This document shows, piece after piece, positions 20,458-27,909 of a stretch of 64,000 nucleotides of DNA. This DNA is from Salipiger mangrovisoli. GTDB taxonomy: Bacteria; Pseudomonadota; Alphaproteobacteria; Rhodobacterales; Rhodobacteraceae. Where the stretch lies: NCBI RefSeq assembly GCF_015223355.1, contig NZ_JADFFK010000008.1:62001-126000 (forward strand). Reading direction: 5' to 3'. Numbering within the stretch: position 1 is the first letter of the stretch; every line of letters begins with the position of its first letter. The notes beneath the pieces are model-generated. The model did no database searches and was not told the DNA's origin. It was given only the letters and a program-made list of their open reading frames with translations. Both the position numbers and the translations under genes were made by a program.

Positions 20458-21285
20458 TCAGCCCAGTTCCAAGGTTGCGACCGCATGCAGGCCGGGGCCG
20501 GGCAGTGGCGCGGGGCCTCGGTACATGCGCGCCGTGTGGAACATCGGCGCCAGCCCCATCTCGAGGCAGTGGCTTGCGAGCTCCGCCGACTCGGTCGGCA
20601 GGTCGATCATCACCTGCGCATCGCCGCTGTGCTGCGCCGCCGCCTCGAGCAGCGTCTTGGCCACGTCGAGATCGGGTGCACAGAGCGGACCGATCTTCCA
20701 GCCGACGCGGCAACGGCGCAGCGTCAGGAAGCCGTCCGGGGTTCCATTGCTGCGATGAACCAAGGTGAAACGCGTCTGGTCCGGCTCCAGCCAGGCGGCG
20801 CAGAAGGCGGGCTTGGCGTAGCCGCAGGCCCGGCGCTCCATCTCAATAAGCAGCGGATGGTCCGCCGCCGAGGCCGAGGTCACGCTCTTGCCGTTCCCGG
20901 CGCGCAGCGCCCCGGCGTAGCGCTTGGTCTGCCCCGCCAAAACGAAGCCGGATTTCCGGTAATTCTCCTGCTGCGCCGGCACGCCATCGAGCCCGACGGT
21001 GCGCGCACCCGCATGTTTCAGCGCGTGCAGCCAGAGCGCATGGGCGATGCCCTGCCCGCGATAGGCCGGGGCGCAGAGGTAAAGTCCGAGAAAGGCGAGG
21101 CTGTCCGTGTGGTTCACCACCGAGATGGCCGCCGCCATGTTGCCGCCCAGCTCGGCGCAGAAGAAGCCCCCGGGGTCGGTGTCGTAGAAGACGCCTAGGT
21201 CTTCCAATCCCGGGTTCCAGCCTTCCTCGGCTGCCCAGTCGAGCGCCCGGTCCAGGTCGGCCCGGGTCATGGTCCGCAGCATCAT
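20458..21285 (-). CDS. GNAT family N-acetyltransferase
   Basis: A 275-residue acetyl-CoA-dependent acyltransferase. The N-terminal GNAT domain has the acetyl-CoA loop APAYRGQGIAHAL near residue 75, followed by GLDGVPAQQENYRKSGF. The C-terminal half, from about residue 140, resembles the Acetyltransf_18-type second domain that often follows it. The acceptor is unknown. Its ATG overlaps the stop of the GntR gene by four bases (ATGA), so it is coupled to the regulator and may act on a substrate of the divergent ABC operon. Confidence 0.8.
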   Translation of the reverse strand: MMLRTMTRADLDRALDWAAEEGWNPGLEDLGVFYDTDPGGFFCAELGGNMAAAISVVNHTDSLAFLGLYLCAPAYRGQGIAHALWLHALKHAGARTVGLDGVPAQQENYRKSGFVLAGQTKRYAGALRAGNGKSVTSASAADHPLLIEMERRACGYAKPAFCAAWLEPDQTRFTLVHRSNGTPDGFLTLRRCRVGWKIGPLCAPDLDVAKTLLEAAAQHSGDAQVMIDLPTESAELASHCLEMGLAPMFHTARMYRGPAPLPGPGLHAVATLELG

Positions 21286-21995
21286 GGCCGCAGGGCGTCG
21301 CGCAGGGTCTGCGGCGGCGGCGGCGCCTCGCGCAGATCGAGCGACGACAACAGGTCGAGCAAGTGGCCTTTCATCATTTCCTCCGCCGTGGCGCCGTCGC
21401 CCCGTTCCAGGGCGTTGAGCAGCGCCTCGTGCGCATGAGTTTCGCACATTGCCTTGGGTCTGCGCCAGTAAAGAGCGATGACCAGTGAAGATCTTGCGAT
21501 CAGCTGGGTGATGAACTCGGCGATGGTGGACTGGTCGGCGATGCGCGCGATCTCGATGTGGAACTCACCCGAGAGCCGCAGCGCGGTGCCGAAATCGCCG
21601 CGGTCGAGCGCCGCGTGCTCGGCCTTGTTGTGGGCGCGCAGCCGGGCGATTCCCTCGGGGGTAATGCGCTCGGCCGCCGAGCGGGCGGTGCGCGGCTCGA
21701 GCAGGGCACGGGCCTCGAAGACCTCGCGCGCCTCGCGCATCGAGGGTTCGGCGACGAAGGCCCCGCGGTTCGGCTCGATGGTCACCAGCTGGTCGTGCGC
21801 CAGCATTTGCAGCGCCGAGCGCACGATGGTCCGGCCCACGCCGAAAATCTCGCCGACCTCGTCCTCGTTCAGCTTGAGGCCCGGCGCCAGCCGATGTTCG
21901 TGCACCGCCAGCGTCAGTGCATCGGCGACGGCGCGCGCCTTTGACCCCTTGCCGCGATCCGTCTCTTTGGAGGCCTTTGCCTTCTCTGTGGTCAC
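21282..21995 (-). CDS. GntR family transcriptional regulator (FadR/FCD type)
   Basis: A 237-residue repressor-type protein: winged helix in residues 18-85 (VGEIFGVGRTIVRSALQML) and an all-helical FCD ligand-binding domain in the C-terminal half (HIEIARIADQ, then HAHEALLNALERGD). The start is a GTG at 21995 with AGGGAG at about six bases; the frame stays open upstream but without family resemblance. It is divergent from the ABC operon at 22257, and the shared gap has a candidate operator. It most likely controls that operon, with the transported compound or a breakdown product as ligand. Confidence 0.85.
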   Translation of the reverse strand: MTTEKAKASKETDRGKGSKARAVADALTLAVHEHRLAPGLKLNEDEVGEIFGVGRTIVRSALQMLAHDQLVTIEPNRGAFVAEPSMREAREVFEARALLEPRTARSAAERITPEGIARLRAHNKAEHAALDRGDFGTALRLSGEFHIEIARIADQSTIAEFITQLIARSSLVIALYWRRPKAMCETHAHEALLNALERGDGATAEEMMKGHLLDLLSSLDLREAPPPPQTLRDALRP

Positions 21996-22070
21996 ATGCG
22001 TCTCCCTTCGGAACCACTGTCCTTTACCGCGATGCCTCGCACAAGAGAGCGGGGTAACGCATGGGATCGT

Positions 22071-22098
22071 TTGATGGATCGTGTACAATCTGTATCTA
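22071..22098 (+). promoter_or_regulatory. Candidate promoter and GntR operator of the ABC operon
   Basis: TTGATG at 22071 and TATCTA at 22093 are 16 bases apart. The spacer holds TCGTGTACAATC, whose TCGT-GT-ACAA core resembles the T-N-G-T...A-C-N-A half-site pair of FadR-type GntR operators. Both elements are imperfect. Confidence 0.35.
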
Positions 22099-22256
22099 AA
22101 AAGTGCACATGGACCGGGAACATTGGTGAAAATTTGGGCGGGTTTCAGAATTTTCCCCGCCCGTACTGCCCCCGGGCTTCGTTTTTCGCAGGCCGCGGGC
22201 ACAGGATCGGGAAGCAACCGCAGCCGCGGACCTGGGGCCTGATCAACGGGGGACAC

Positions 22257-23240
22257 ATGCGCCAAGGACTCGATCTCGAACTCGTCGGCCTAACAAAGCG
22301 CTACGGTGACACGGTCGCTGTCGATGCGATCCACCACCACTTCGGCCCGGGCGTCTATGCCTGCCTGCTCGGACCCTCGGGCTGCGGAAAGTCCTCGACG
22401 CTGCGGATGATCGCCGGGCACGAGACGGTGAGCGACGGCTCGATCGTCCTGGGCGGCTCGGACATCTCCTACCTGCCGCCGGCCAAGCGTGGCACGGCGA
22501 TGATGTTCCAGAGCTACGCGCTTTTCCCGCACCTCACGGTGGCCGACAACGTCGCCTTTTCCCTCAAGATGAAGGGCGTCGATGCCGCCACCCGCCGGAA
22601 GAAGGCGATGGAGATGCTCGCCCTCGTCGACATGACGCAATACGAGGGGCGCCTGCCGTCGCAGCTTTCGGGCGGCCAGCAGCAGCGCGTCGCGCTGGCC
22701 CGCGCGCTGATCACCGAGCCGCAGATCCTGCTGCTCGACGAGCCGCTCTCGGCGCTCGACCCGTTCCTGCGAATCCGCATGCGCGCCGAGCTCAAGCGGC
22801 TCCAGCGCGAGCTTGGCATCACCTTCGTGCATGTCACCCACGGTCAGGACGAGGCGCTGGCCCTGGCGGACGAGATCGTGGTGATGAACAACGCGGTGAT
22901 CGAGCAGGCGGGCAGCGCGCGCGACGTGTTCAACGCCCCGAAGACCGAGTTCGTCGCCCGCTTCATGGGCGGCCACAACGTGCTGGCGCTGCCGCAGGGG
23001 CGCTTCGCCATCCGCAACGACCTGACCCGGCTCGCGCCGCAGCAGGGCGCCAAGCTCGATGGCCGGGTCACCTCGGTCGAGTTCCAGGGCGCGCATGTGG
23101 CGGTCACCATCCTCACCGCTGGCGACCAGGACGTCACCGCCTGGGTGCCCGAGGCGCAGTTCTTCTCCGATCCGAAATCTCCCGGCGACGGCGTGGGCCT
23201 CAGCTGGGACGAACAGGCGCTGCATCCGCTCCGCGCCTGA
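22257..23240 (+). CDS. ABC transporter ATP-binding protein (polyamine/PotA type)
   Basis: A 327-residue ATPase with Walker A GPSGCGKSS near residue 42, signature LSGGQQQRVALARAL, Walker B ILLLDEPLSALD and H-loop VTHGQDEALAL. The last 90 residues form a TOBE-like regulatory domain. It should energise uptake by the two permeases downstream. The ATG at 22257 follows GGGGGA. It is the first gene of a five-gene operon (ATPase, binding protein, two permeases, racemase-like) divergent from GntR. The PotA resemblance describes the transporter class, not proof of a polyamine substrate. Confidence 0.88.
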   Translation: MRQGLDLELVGLTKRYGDTVAVDAIHHHFGPGVYACLLGPSGCGKSSTLRMIAGHETVSDGSIVLGGSDISYLPPAKRGTAMMFQSYALFPHLTVADNVAFSLKMKGVDAATRRKKAMEMLALVDMTQYEGRLPSQLSGGQQQRVALARALITEPQILLLDEPLSALDPFLRIRMRAELKRLQRELGITFVHVTHGQDEALALADEIVVMNNAVIEQAGSARDVFNAPKTEFVARFMGGHNVLALPQGRFAIRNDLTRLAPQQGAKLDGRVTSVEFQGAHVAVTILTAGDQDVTAWVPEAQFFSDPKSPGDGVGLSWDEQALHPLRA

Positions 23241-23266
23241 GCCCAGAGAGGCCGCCGCCCGGCCGC

Positions 23267-23293
23267 TTCTTCTCTTTTCAAATACGCATTTGC
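23267..23293 (-). repeat. Dispersed 27-bp repeat
   Basis: On the minus strand it contains GCGTATTTGAAAAGAGAAGA, nearly identical to the copy at 41981. It lies between the ATPase and binding-protein genes, inside an operon and antisense to it. Confidence 0.75.
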
Positions 23294-23335
23294 CCAAGAC
23301 CCAAAACAGAAAAGACTTCTCACAGGGAGACCAGA

Positions 23336-24601
23336 ATGACCAAACCGACCCTCAGCCGCCGCAGCCTGCTCAAGGGCGCCGCTGCCGCCGGCGCCGCCAG
23401 CGCCTTCCCCGCACCGATGATCTGGGCGCAGAACATCAAGGACGTGACCCTGCGCCAGTTCGGCACCGGCGTGTCGAACCTCAACGAAGTGGGGCAGAAG
23501 GTGAAGGAAGACCTCGGCTTCACGCTCGAGATGACCGCGCTCGACTCGGACGCCGTCACCCAGCGCGCCGCCACCCAGCCCGGCAGCTTCGACATCGCCG
23601 ACATCGAGTACTGGATCTGCAAGAAGGTCTGGCCGACCGGCAACCTGCAGGCCATGGATGTCAGCAAGATCAAGAACTACGACAAGATCGTCGGCATCTT
23701 CAAGGACGGCAAGCTGACGCCCGAGTCGACCATCGCGCAGGGCACCGCGCCGCACACCGTCGGCTTCACCGACGGTCCCGACGGCACCACCTTCGCCTCG
23801 GAACAGACCAACTGGATGACGCTCATCCCGACGATCTACAACGCCGACACGCTGGGCATCCGCCCCGACCTCATCGGTCGTCCGATCGAGACGTGGGCCG
23901 AGCTGCTGAACCCCGAGTTCAAGGGCAAGGCCTCGATCCTCGACATCTCGTCGATCGGCATCATGGATGCCGCCATGGTCTGCGAAGCGATGGGCGAGAT
24001 CGCCTATGGCGACAAGGGCAACATGACCCGCGAAGAGATCGACAAGACCATGGCGATCTTCACCGAGGCCAAGAAAGCCGGCCAGTTCCGCGCCTTCTGG
24101 AAGACCTTCGACGAGAGCGTCAACCTGATGGCCTCGGGCGAGGTGGTGATCCAGTCGATGTGGTCGCCCGCCATCACGGCGGTGAAGTCGCGCGGCATCG
24201 ACTGCGTCTACCAGCCGCTGAAAGAGGGCTACCGTTCGTGGGGCGGCGGCATCGGCCTGTCGAAGAACCTCTCGGGTCTCGAGCTGGACGCGGCCTACGA
24301 GTACATCAACTGGTACCTCGACGGCTGGGTCGGCGGCTTCCTGATGCGCCAGGGCTACTATTCGGCGGTTCCGGAAACCTCGAAGAACCACATGTCCGAG
24401 AACGAGTGGGGCTACTGGTTCGAGGGCAAGGAAGCCACCGACGTCATCACCAACCCGTTCGGCGACGCCATGGCGCAGGCCGGCGAAGTGCGCGACGGCG
24501 GCTCCTTCGAGGAGCGCATGGGCTCCGTCGCCTGCTGGAACGCCGTGATGGACGAGAACCAGTACATGGTCCGCAAGTGGAACGAGTTCATCGCGGCCTG
24601 A
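23336..24601 (+). CDS. ABC transporter substrate-binding protein (PotD/PotF-like)
   Basis: A 421-residue periplasmic binding protein with a twin-arginine signal (SRRSLLKGAAAAGA, cleavage near PMIWAQ at about residue 32). Mature sequence begins VTLRQFGTGVSNLNE and contains LISPTIY-like and WGGGIGLSKNLSG segments typical of the spermidine/putrescine-binding cluster. Ligand unknown; the operon's racemase-like gene suggests a hydantoin, an amino-acid derivative or a ureide rather than a plain polyamine. AGGGAG precedes the ATG closely. Confidence 0.85.
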   Translation: MTKPTLSRRSLLKGAAAAGAASAFPAPMIWAQNIKDVTLRQFGTGVSNLNEVGQKVKEDLGFTLEMTALDSDAVTQRAATQPGSFDIADIEYWICKKVWPTGNLQAMDVSKIKNYDKIVGIFKDGKLTPESTIAQGTAPHTVGFTDGPDGTTFASEQTNWMTLIPTIYNADTLGIRPDLIGRPIETWAELLNPEFKGKASILDISSIGIMDAAMVCEAMGEIAYGDKGNMTREEIDKTMAIFTEAKKAGQFRAFWKTFDESVNLMASGEVVIQSMWSPAITAVKSRGIDCVYQPLKEGYRSWGGGIGLSKNLSGLELDAAYEYINWYLDGWVGGFLMRQGYYSAVPETSKNHMSENEWGYWFEGKEATDVITNPFGDAMAQAGEVRDGGSFEERMGSVACWNAVMDENQYMVRKWNEFIAA

Positions 24602-24705
24602 TGCGCCCGATGTGATCCAAGGATCGCCGCGCCCCGGATGTGCCGGGGCGCGGCACCTCATGCAGGGCCCCCCCTGCATCGAACGACCCATCTTCCGGAG
24701 GCCCC

Positions 24706-25569
24706 ATGCGCGCTGGCGAAACGAACCGACATCTCTCCGGCTGGCTGCTGGCCTCGCCCCTGACGCTGGTCCTGATCCTCTTCCTGGTGCTGCCCATCGC
24801 GATGATCGTCGTCGTCAGCTTCTGGCAGGCGACGGAGTTTTCGATCATCCCGGCCTTCAGTTGGGAGAACTACGATTTCCTCTTCGGCTCGCCGGTGACC
24901 TACCGGGTGTTCGGCAACACCATCAAATACGCGCTGATCGTCTGGGCCTTCACGCTGGGGATCGGCTTCACCGTGGCCTATTTCCTCGCCTTCCACGTGC
25001 GCACCCAGACCTGGCAGATCGCGCTCTTCCTGCTCTGCACCATCCCGTTCTGGACCTCGAACATCATCCGGATGATCTCGTGGATTCCCTTTCTCGGGCG
25101 CAACGGGCTGGCCAACTCGGCGCTGATCTCGGCGGGCATCACCGACGAGCCGCTGGATTGGCTGCTTTACTCGGATTTCTCGGTGATCCTCGCCTTCGTG
25201 CATCTCTATACGCTGTTCATGGTGGTGCCGATCTTCAACACGATGATGCGCATCGACAAATCTCTGATCGAGGCGGCCTATGACGGCGGTGCCTCGGGCT
25301 TCCAGACGCTGACCAACGTGATCATCCCGCTGTGCAAGCCGGGCATCATGATCGGCACGATCTTCGTTGTCACATTGGTGATGGGTGACTTCGTTACGGT
25401 GCGCTTCATGTCAGGCTCGCAATCGGCCAACGTCGGCCGCCTCATCCAGAACGACATCGCGCTGCTGCAATATCCCTCGGCCTCGGCCACGGCGGTGGTG
25501 CTGCTGATCACCGTGCTGATGGTCATCGGCATCCTTCTGCGCTTCGTCGACATCCGCAAGGAGCTCTGA
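24706..25569 (+). CDS. ABC transporter permease (PotB/PotH-like)
   Basis: A 287-residue inner-membrane protein with about six transmembrane helices. The first helix is at residues 14-34, and the cytoplasmic EAA loop (EAAYDGGASGFQTL, then VIIPLCKPG) is near residue 190, where it contacts the ATPase. GGAG lies five bases before the ATG at 24706. The in-frame extension to 24640 is not membrane-protein-like. It is followed three bases later by its partner permease. Confidence 0.9.
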   Translation: MRAGETNRHLSGWLLASPLTLVLILFLVLPIAMIVVVSFWQATEFSIIPAFSWENYDFLFGSPVTYRVFGNTIKYALIVWAFTLGIGFTVAYFLAFHVRTQTWQIALFLLCTIPFWTSNIIRMISWIPFLGRNGLANSALISAGITDEPLDWLLYSDFSVILAFVHLYTLFMVVPIFNTMMRIDKSLIEAAYDGGASGFQTLTNVIIPLCKPGIMIGTIFVVTLVMGDFVTVRFMSGSQSANVGRLIQNDIALLQYPSASATAVVLLITVLMVIGILLRFVDIRKEL

Positions 25570-25572
25570 TCC

Positions 25573-26412
25573 ATGGACACCCGCCCCCGCTCCTTCTACG
25601 TGCTCGGCGCCTTCTTCGTGCTGTTCCTGCTGTTCCTCTACGGCCCCACCTTCACCATCGCGATCCTCAGCTTCCAGGGTCCGCAAGGGGGGCTCACCTT
25701 CCCGATGCGCGGCACCTCGCTGCACTGGTTCCACGACCTTTTCCAGCAGCAGGCCGTCGGGGACATCTGGGGCAGCTTCCGCCGCAGCTTCGCGCTGGGG
25801 CTCATGGTGATGGTGACCACCGTCGTCGTCTCGGTGATGGGCGGCCTGGCGTTCCGCAAGCGCTTCGCCGGAAACGCGGTGCTCTTCTACCTGGTGATCA
25901 CCGCGCTGGTGATCCCCTCGATCCTCGTCTCGCTGGGCGTCGGCCTGATCTTCAGCCAGGCCGGGTTGCCGATCCACTGGGCCAGCTCTGGCTTCGGCTC
26001 GCAGCTCACATGGACGCTGCCCTTCGGCCTGCTGATCATGTTCGCCGTGTTCAACCGCTTCGACAAATCCTTCGAGGAGGCCGCCCGCGACCAGGGCGCG
26101 AGCAACTGGCAGGCGCTGCGCCACGTGGTGCTGCCGATCATCGCCCCCTCGCTGATCGGCGTCGCGCTTTTCGGCTTCACCCTCAGCTACGACGAATTTG
26201 CCCGCACCCTGCTGACCGCCGGCAGCTACAACACGCTGCCGCTGGAGATCTACGGCATGACCACCAATGTCACCACGCCGGTGATCTTCGCGCTCGGCTC
26301 GCTGACCACCGCCTTCTCGCTGGGGATCATCGGGGTGTTCCTGCTGACGGTCTGGTCGATGAACAAGAAGCGGGCGAAACAGGGCTCCGATGCGGGCAAG
26401 GGCATGGTCTGA
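25573..26412 (+). CDS. ABC transporter permease (PotC/PotI-like)
   Basis: A 279-residue partner permease with about six helices and an EAA loop, EAARDQGASNWQALRHV then LPIIAPS. Its ribosome site AAGGAG overlaps the end of the upstream permease gene. The two permeases form the membrane channel with the ATPase at 22257. Confidence 0.9.
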   Translation: MDTRPRSFYVLGAFFVLFLLFLYGPTFTIAILSFQGPQGGLTFPMRGTSLHWFHDLFQQQAVGDIWGSFRRSFALGLMVMVTTVVVSVMGGLAFRKRFAGNAVLFYLVITALVIPSILVSLGVGLIFSQAGLPIHWASSGFGSQLTWTLPFGLLIMFAVFNRFDKSFEEAARDQGASNWQALRHVVLPIIAPSLIGVALFGFTLSYDEFARTLLTAGSYNTLPLEIYGMTTNVTTPVIFALGSLTTAFSLGIIGVFLLTVWSMNKKRAKQGSDAGKGMV

Positions 26413-26414
26413 GC

Positions 26415-27053
26415 ATGGCCTTCGTCATCATCAATCCCAACAGCACCAAGGCGATGACCGACGCGATGCTGGAGGTGGCACGCGCCGCGGTGCCGGGTGT
26501 GGCGCTCGAGGGCTGGACCAGCGCCGAAGGGCCGCCCGCCATCCAGGGCCATGCCGACGGGCTGGAGGCCGCGCCGCCCCTGCTCGCGTTGATCGACAGG
26601 GCCAATGCCGAAGGCTTCGAGGGCATCATCATCGCCTGCTTCGACGACACCGCGCTGGCGCGCGCGCAGGCGCGCTCTGGGGTGCCGGTGATCGGGATCG
26701 GACAGGCGGCTTACCATCGCGCTGCCCTGCGCGGCTGGAGCTTCTCGGTGGTCACCACACTCGCAGTATCGGTGCCGATCCTCGAGGAGAACATCATCAC
26801 CTACGGGTTCGAGCACCTGCTCGGCAAGGTCCGTGCCTCCGACGTGCCGGTGCTGGCGCTGGAGCAGGACCCCGACGCGGCGCGTGACGCGGTGGCGGCG
26901 GAAACCGCGCGGGCGATTGCCGGGGACGGCGTGGACTGCGTGATCCTCGGCTGCGCCGGCATGGCGAAGCTGACCGCGCATCTGCGGGAGCGTTTCGACA
27001 AGCCGATCATCGATGGCGTGGAAAGCGCGGCACGGCTGATTGTCGCGCTGTGA
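26415..27053 (+). CDS. Asp/Glu/hydantoin racemase family protein
   Basis: A 212-residue protein of the cofactor-independent racemase superfamily, with both catalytic cysteines: IIIACFDDTA near residue 76 and VILGCAGMA near residue 178. The INPNST start is typical of hydantoin/allantoin racemases and of some maleate isomerase relatives. It begins two bases after the permease stop, so it is part of the ABC operon and probably acts on the imported compound. Candidate substrates are 5-substituted hydantoins, allantoin or an amino acid; sequence alone does not choose among them. Confidence 0.8.
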   Translation: MAFVIINPNSTKAMTDAMLEVARAAVPGVALEGWTSAEGPPAIQGHADGLEAAPPLLALIDRANAEGFEGIIIACFDDTALARAQARSGVPVIGIGQAAYHRAALRGWSFSVVTTLAVSVPILEENIITYGFEHLLGKVRASDVPVLALEQDPDAARDAVAAETARAIAGDGVDCVILGCAGMAKLTAHLRERFDKPIIDGVESAARLIVAL

Positions 27054-27095
27054 CCCGCCCGGATTGAAGGCAACGGCCGCCGAGCGAGGCGCGGC

Positions 27096-27899
27096 TCAGG
27101 CCAGGGCCTTGGCCGCCGCTCGCACGCAGACCCCTGCTTTCGTCATCTTCGGCCAGCTCGCGATGATCGCCGCGCAGCCGGTCACCTCGTGCTGCGCCAG
27201 CAGCTCCGGCAGTTCCGCCAGATGTCCGGTGATGATCCGCTCTCCGGGCTTCGAGACCTCGACCGCGATGGTCAGCGGCGCGTCCTCGGGCATGCCCGTC
27301 TCGAGCAGCGCGCGGGTGATCCGCTCCGACTGGCCCACCGCCATGTAGAGCGCCAGCGCGACGCCGGGCCGCGCGTGGCGGGCGCAGTCGGGCATGGGAT
27401 CTCCGGCGCGGGCGTGGCCGGTGGCCAGCACCAGCGCATCGGTCTCGCCGCGGGTGGTCAGCGGGATCCCGGCGCGGGCGGCGGCGGCCATGGCGGCGGT
27501 CACCCCGGGGACGATCTCGGTCTCGATGCCATGCATCCGCGCCGCCTCGAGCTCTTCGGCGGCGCGGCCGAAGATGCCGGGATCGCCGGACTTCAGCCGC
27601 ACGACATTGCGGCCCTGCAGCGCGGCGGCGACGATCACCGCGTTGATCTGCTCCTGCGGCCAGGAATGCGCCCCGACCTCCTTGCCGACGAAGACCAGCT
27701 CGGCGCGCGGCCCGGCCAGCGCAAGCACCTCGGGATCGACGAGCCGGTCGTAGAAGATCACATCCGCCGATTGCAGCCGCGAAGCCGCGCGCAGGGTCAG
27801 CAGGTCCGCCGCGCCCGGACCGGCACCGACGAGGGCAATGGTTCCCTTGGCGGGCATCTCGTCCGGGGACGCGATCGGAAAACTGGGAAGAACGCTCAT
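27096..27899 (-). CDS. cobA: Uroporphyrinogen-III C-methyltransferase
   Basis: A 267-residue SAM-dependent methylase making precorrin-2, the precursor of siroheme. The N-terminal ALVGAGPGAADLLTLRA and later VRLKSGDPGIFGR and VPGVTAAMAAAA are the family's SAM and substrate motifs. It is a stand-alone SUMT, without the CysG dehydrogenase/chelatase domain. It follows nasA by 10 bp at the end of the nitrate operon, where it supplies the siroheme needed by NirB. An alternative in-frame ATG lies at 27857. Confidence 0.93.
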   Translation of the reverse strand: MSVLPSFPIASPDEMPAKGTIALVGAGPGAADLLTLRAASRLQSADVIFYDRLVDPEVLALAGPRAELVFVGKEVGAHSWPQEQINAVIVAAALQGRNVVRLKSGDPGIFGRAAEELEAARMHGIETEIVPGVTAAMAAAARAGIPLTTRGETDALVLATGHARAGDPMPDCARHARPGVALALYMAVGQSERITRALLETGMPEDAPLTIAVEVSKPGERIITGHLAELPELLAQHEVTGCAAIIASWPKMTKAGVCVRAAAKALA

Positions 27900-27909
27900 C
27901 TCGGGATCC

